Source of the DNA: Bacteroidota bacterium
GTDB lineage: Bacteria; Bacteroidota; Bacteroidia; Bacteroidales; JAADJA01
Assembly: GCA_024278155.1 (NCBI GenBank)
Contig: JAJRTT010000125.1
Span: forward strand, 1 to 6,610
Direction: 5' to 3'
DNA length: 6,610 nucleotides
Of the stretch, positions 4,514 through 6,610 are shown piece after piece. Each line of letters starts with the position of its first letter. The stretch's first letter is position 1. The position numbers were made by a program, and so were the translations under genes. The notes below the pieces were generated by a model that did not search any database, was not told where the DNA came from, and was given only the letters and a program-made list of their open reading frames with translations.

Positions 4514-5635
4514 ATGGAAACAAAGGAAATACCAAAAAGAAGCACTTCCACTATATTGAACCTGGCCGGCCTTATCGTTGTCCTTTCAGGGGTGATGTAC
4601 GCCTCACCGATTATAAAGCCGCTATTGTTGGCCGTTTTCGTGACCATAGTTTTTGCACAGCCCCTGGCATGGCTTGTTCGCAAAAAAGTACCGCAGGGAT
4701 TGGCTATTTTAATCGTGATGTTGGGGGGGGTCCTTGTTTTTTTTGGGATAGGACAAGTAATAAGCACATCGTTTTCCAAGTTTTCAAATGACGCAAGCAA
4801 ATATGCCGCACGTTTGAGTGAAATAGCTTCTTCCCTTGTTCAATGGCTTTCGGGTTTGGGCATGGATTTGTCATCGGAAAAGATAAAAGGGATGTTGGGG
4901 GCCGAAAAGATTTTAGGGGTGACCACTAATATGGCCGGTGAGATAGGTAGCCTGATGGGGAATATGGCCATCGTTGTTTTTATTGTTGTTTTTATTTTGC
5001 TTGAATTGAACAGCTTTGCCGTAAAGACGATTGCTTTGGTGGATACGCCCGCCGTTTCGCTGCAGCACCTGTCAAGGATCGGGAACAGCATCAGGCATTA
5101 TCTTGCAATAAAAACCTATATTAGCCTTATGACCGGTTTTCTTATCTGGATCGGCCTTTTGTTTATTGGTGTCGATTATGCGATTTTGTGGGCATTGATT
5201 GCTTTCTTGTTGAATTTCATCCCAAATATTGGTTCTTTTATCGCAATGGTCCCGGCTTTTTTATTTGCATTGGTACAACTCGGGTTAGGATCGGCTGCAT
5301 GGACTTTAGTCGTGTTTATTTCGGTAAATACGATTGCAGGAAGTGTGGTTGAGCCCCGTGTAATGGGCAAGGGCCTTGGGCTTTCCACGCTTGTTGTGTT
5401 TATTTCTTTGATATTTTGGGGGTTTTTGTTGGGGACGGTCGGGATGTTCCTTTCTGTTCCGTTGACGATGACTGCCAAAATAATGCTGGAGCAAAGGGAG
5501 AACACAAAATGGATCGCCATTTTATTGGGGACCCAAAAAGAAGCCGAAGTCATCATTGAAAGGAGAAAATATACCGAAGCCGATAAATTTGCCGATGTGG
5601 AAGATGAACTCAATGAATATGAAGGTAGGGATTAG
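4514..5635 (+). CDS. AI-2E family (YdiK/TqsA/YhhT-type) membrane permease
   Basis: A 373-residue inner-membrane protein of the AI-2E transporter family (UPF0118). Hydrophobic segments lie near residues 16-30, 34-50, 62-82, 150-166, 204-220, 223-250, 254-276 and 292-320, with a soluble, Ser-rich helical stretch (about 84-145) between the third and fourth, as usual for the family. Diagnostic motifs are NFIPNIGSF (234-242) and, most telling, VVEPRVMGKGLGLS (278-291) followed by FWGFLLGTVGMFLSVPL (301-317). Members are proposed exporters: TqsA influences autoinducer-2 in E. coli, while others move Na+/H+ or small solutes, so the substrate cannot be assigned. The C-terminal tail (343-373) is charged and cytoplasmic. 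Start ATG 4514 gives a normal polar N-terminus; no Shine-Dalgarno site is visible. It follows the lipoprotein gene by 78 bases and converges with the DUF481 gene. Confidence 0.93.
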   Translation: METKEIPKRSTSTILNLAGLIVVLSGVMYASPIIKPLLLAVFVTIVFAQPLAWLVRKKVPQGLAILIVMLGGVLVFFGIGQVISTSFSKFSNDASKYAARLSEIASSLVQWLSGLGMDLSSEKIKGMLGAEKILGVTTNMAGEIGSLMGNMAIVVFIVVFILLELNSFAVKTIALVDTPAVSLQHLSRIGNSIRHYLAIKTYISLMTGFLIWIGLLFIGVDYAILWALIAFLLNFIPNIGSFIAMVPAFLFALVQLGLGSAAWTLVVFISVNTIAGSVVEPRVMGKGLGLSTLVVFISLIFWGFLLGTVGMFLSVPLTMTAKIMLEQRENTKWIAILLGTQKEAEVIIERRKYTEADKFADVEDELNEYEGRD

Positions 5636-5673
5636 CACCCAATCTTTAAAATTTTGTTTTTTGTCTTTTCTGA

Positions 5674-5694
5674 TTTAACCCGCTTAGGGTTAAA
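5674..5694. terminator. Hairpin between convergent genes
   Basis: TTTAACCC (5674-5681) and GGGTTAAA (5687-5694) form a perfect 8-bp stem with a five-base loop; flanking CTTTT (5665-5669) and AAAAG (5693-5697) offer an alternative extension. It lies 38 bases past the permease stop and 42 bases past the DUF481 stop on the other strand, the place for a two-way terminator. No strong T-run follows on either strand, so efficiency is uncertain. Confidence 0.5.
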
Positions 5695-5736
5695 AAGTGC
5701 AATTTGCCATGTTTCTTCCATGCAACCCATATCCAC

Positions 5737-6610
5737 CTACAAGCTCCACCCAAACCCGGTATGGAATACATAGTCGGTTTCCTTGCCTGGTTCGGCAGGT
5801 TGGTTGTCATAGTTGAGCGTAACACCCAATTTGATATAAAAATCATTGTCAAATGGCATTTTGTATTTCGCATCAAAGTTGAAATCGGAACGCCACCTGC
5901 CCGGTTCCGTTATGCCGGGATAGGCAAATATTTTTGTCAAAAGGCTTAAATCGCCAATGTTGAAAAGGTTCAACTCAGTCCCGATAAAGCCTTCCCAGCT
6001 CTTTCTGCCAGGGATGGAATCAATTGAGAAATTTTCATCGTTATAGTTGGCCCCAAGGGAAAACCCCCAATAGCTATAATTGGTGTGTACGATATATTTT
6101 CCCATGCCCAATTTCCCGGTCGTCCGTAATTGGATGTTTTGTTCGGTGTTCGACAAAAAATCAAGTGATACCAAAGGATACCAGTCTTTAGGGAGAAGAT
6201 AGTTATATCCAATCCCACCATCGGTCCTTTTGATGTCTTCAATTTCGTCTTGCCTGGCAAACAAAGTGTTGTATGTGGCATTTAATTTCCAGCGCTTATC
6301 GATGTACCCAATGTTGCTCCGGGCCGATAACTGTTTGAAATTATTTGCTTTGGCAAGGTCGAGCCCAACATCGAACGAAAAGTAAAGCTGGCTCCAAAAG
6401 CCTTGGTCCACATCATTTAGCATTACAATATCGCTATGCTTGGCTTCTATCTGTTGCCCATCACCGGTGGATATGGTTAGCATCCCAGGGCCAGAAGAGT
6501 TAATGTGCCCATTGTACCGGCTTCCATCCGATAAAGTGATCAGGAAATAGGTTGCCGTATAAATTTCTTTTATCCCGTCCCATTCAATTGTGAAATCATT
6601 GTCGCTATAA
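5737..6610 (-). CDS. DUF481 outer-membrane beta-barrel protein (5' end beyond window)
   Basis: The - strand frame is open from the right edge to the TAG at 5737-5739, giving the last 290 residues of a larger protein. The Met codon at 6483 is internal, because the frame and the similarity continue upstream to 6609. The visible N-terminal part (residues 1-60) carries SDNDFTIEWDGIKEI and YFLITLSDGSRYNGHI, a small beta domain that precedes the barrel in Bacteroidota DUF481 proteins. Residues about 75-290 are the barrel: FSFDVGLDLAKANNFKQLS, ARSNIGYIDKRW, LNATYNTLFARQDE, then alternating polar/apolar strands ending in VFHTGFGWSL, a plausible C-terminal insertion signal. The family includes the YdiY salt-induced outer-membrane protein; its function is not established. 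The signal peptide would lie outside the window. It converges with the permease gene. Confidence 0.85.
   Translation of the reverse strand, partial: YSDNDFTIEWDGIKEIYTATYFLITLSDGSRYNGHINSSGPGMLTISTGDGQQIEAKHSDIVMLNDVDQGFWSQLYFSFDVGLDLAKANNFKQLSARSNIGYIDKRWKLNATYNTLFARQDEIEDIKRTDGGIGYNYLLPKDWYPLVSLDFLSNTEQNIQLRTTGKLGMGKYIVHTNYSYWGFSLGANYNDENFSIDSIPGRKSWEGFIGTELNLFNIGDLSLLTKIFAYPGITEPGRWRSDFNFDAKYKMPFDNDFYIKLGVTLNYDNQPAEPGKETDYVFHTGFGWSL

Noticed and set aside
5176..5613. Frame of 145 codons antisense to the permease gene
   Set aside because: No start context or domain; the + strand frame is a clear AI-2E family protein.
5737..6483. Treating the DUF481 gene as complete with a start at 6483
   Set aside because: The same frame continues without a stop to the window edge and the added 42 residues fit the family, so the gene is 5'-partial.

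Overview
The window reads as a piece of a Bacteroidota chromosome. The evidence is the protein family variants (ThyA with the SFSENV-type insertion before the catalytic Pro-Pro-Cys-His, a DUF481 outer-membrane protein, a HigB/HigA pair of the Bacteroidota type), promoter-like TAnnTTTG boxes in place of sigma70 boxes, and A-rich leaders without clear Shine-Dalgarno sites. Genus cannot be read from the sequence; a flavobacterium-like or cytophaga-like marine or environmental bacterium is plausible but is inference.

Layout, left to right. (1) Positions 1-1144 are an A+T-rich accessory patch: an intact toxin-first higBA module with a TAnnTTTG promoter box and a palindromic candidate operator, then about 110 bases with nothing recognisable, then the C-terminal remnant of a MazF/PemK toxin whose 5' part is gone. 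(2) Positions 1281-2712 hold thyA followed by folA on the + strand, the coupled pair that makes dTMP and regenerates tetrahydrofolate; a perfect 9-bp stem-loop sits between them. (3) Positions 2701-2812 are a cluster of short GTCGAAG-core palindromic repeats, partly a 15-bp tandem, lying exactly between two convergent genes and supplying the stop codons of both folA and the following gene. (4) Positions 2786-3427 (- strand) encode a class I SAM-dependent methyltransferase of unknown substrate. (5) Positions 3428-3658 are a divergent intergenic region with candidate promoters in both directions. (6) Positions 3659-4435 encode a predicted lipoprotein resembling DUF3179 with a degenerate cysteine motif. 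(7) Positions 4514-5635 encode an AI-2E/YdiK/TqsA-type membrane permease. (8) A hairpin at 5674-5694 separates it from a convergent DUF481 outer-membrane beta-barrel gene that runs off the right edge.

Working together: ThyA consumes methylene-THF and yields dihydrofolate, which FolA reduces back. HigB and HigA form a self-contained, probably autoregulated addiction module. The methyltransferase, lipoprotein, permease and DUF481 protein show no shared pathway here; the last three are predicted envelope proteins. I did not find a clearly new multi-gene system. The observations most worth following are the stop-codon-donating repeat cluster, the decayed second toxin beside an intact one, the almost leaderless higBA promoter/operator layout, and the lipoprotein with the altered DUF3179 motif.
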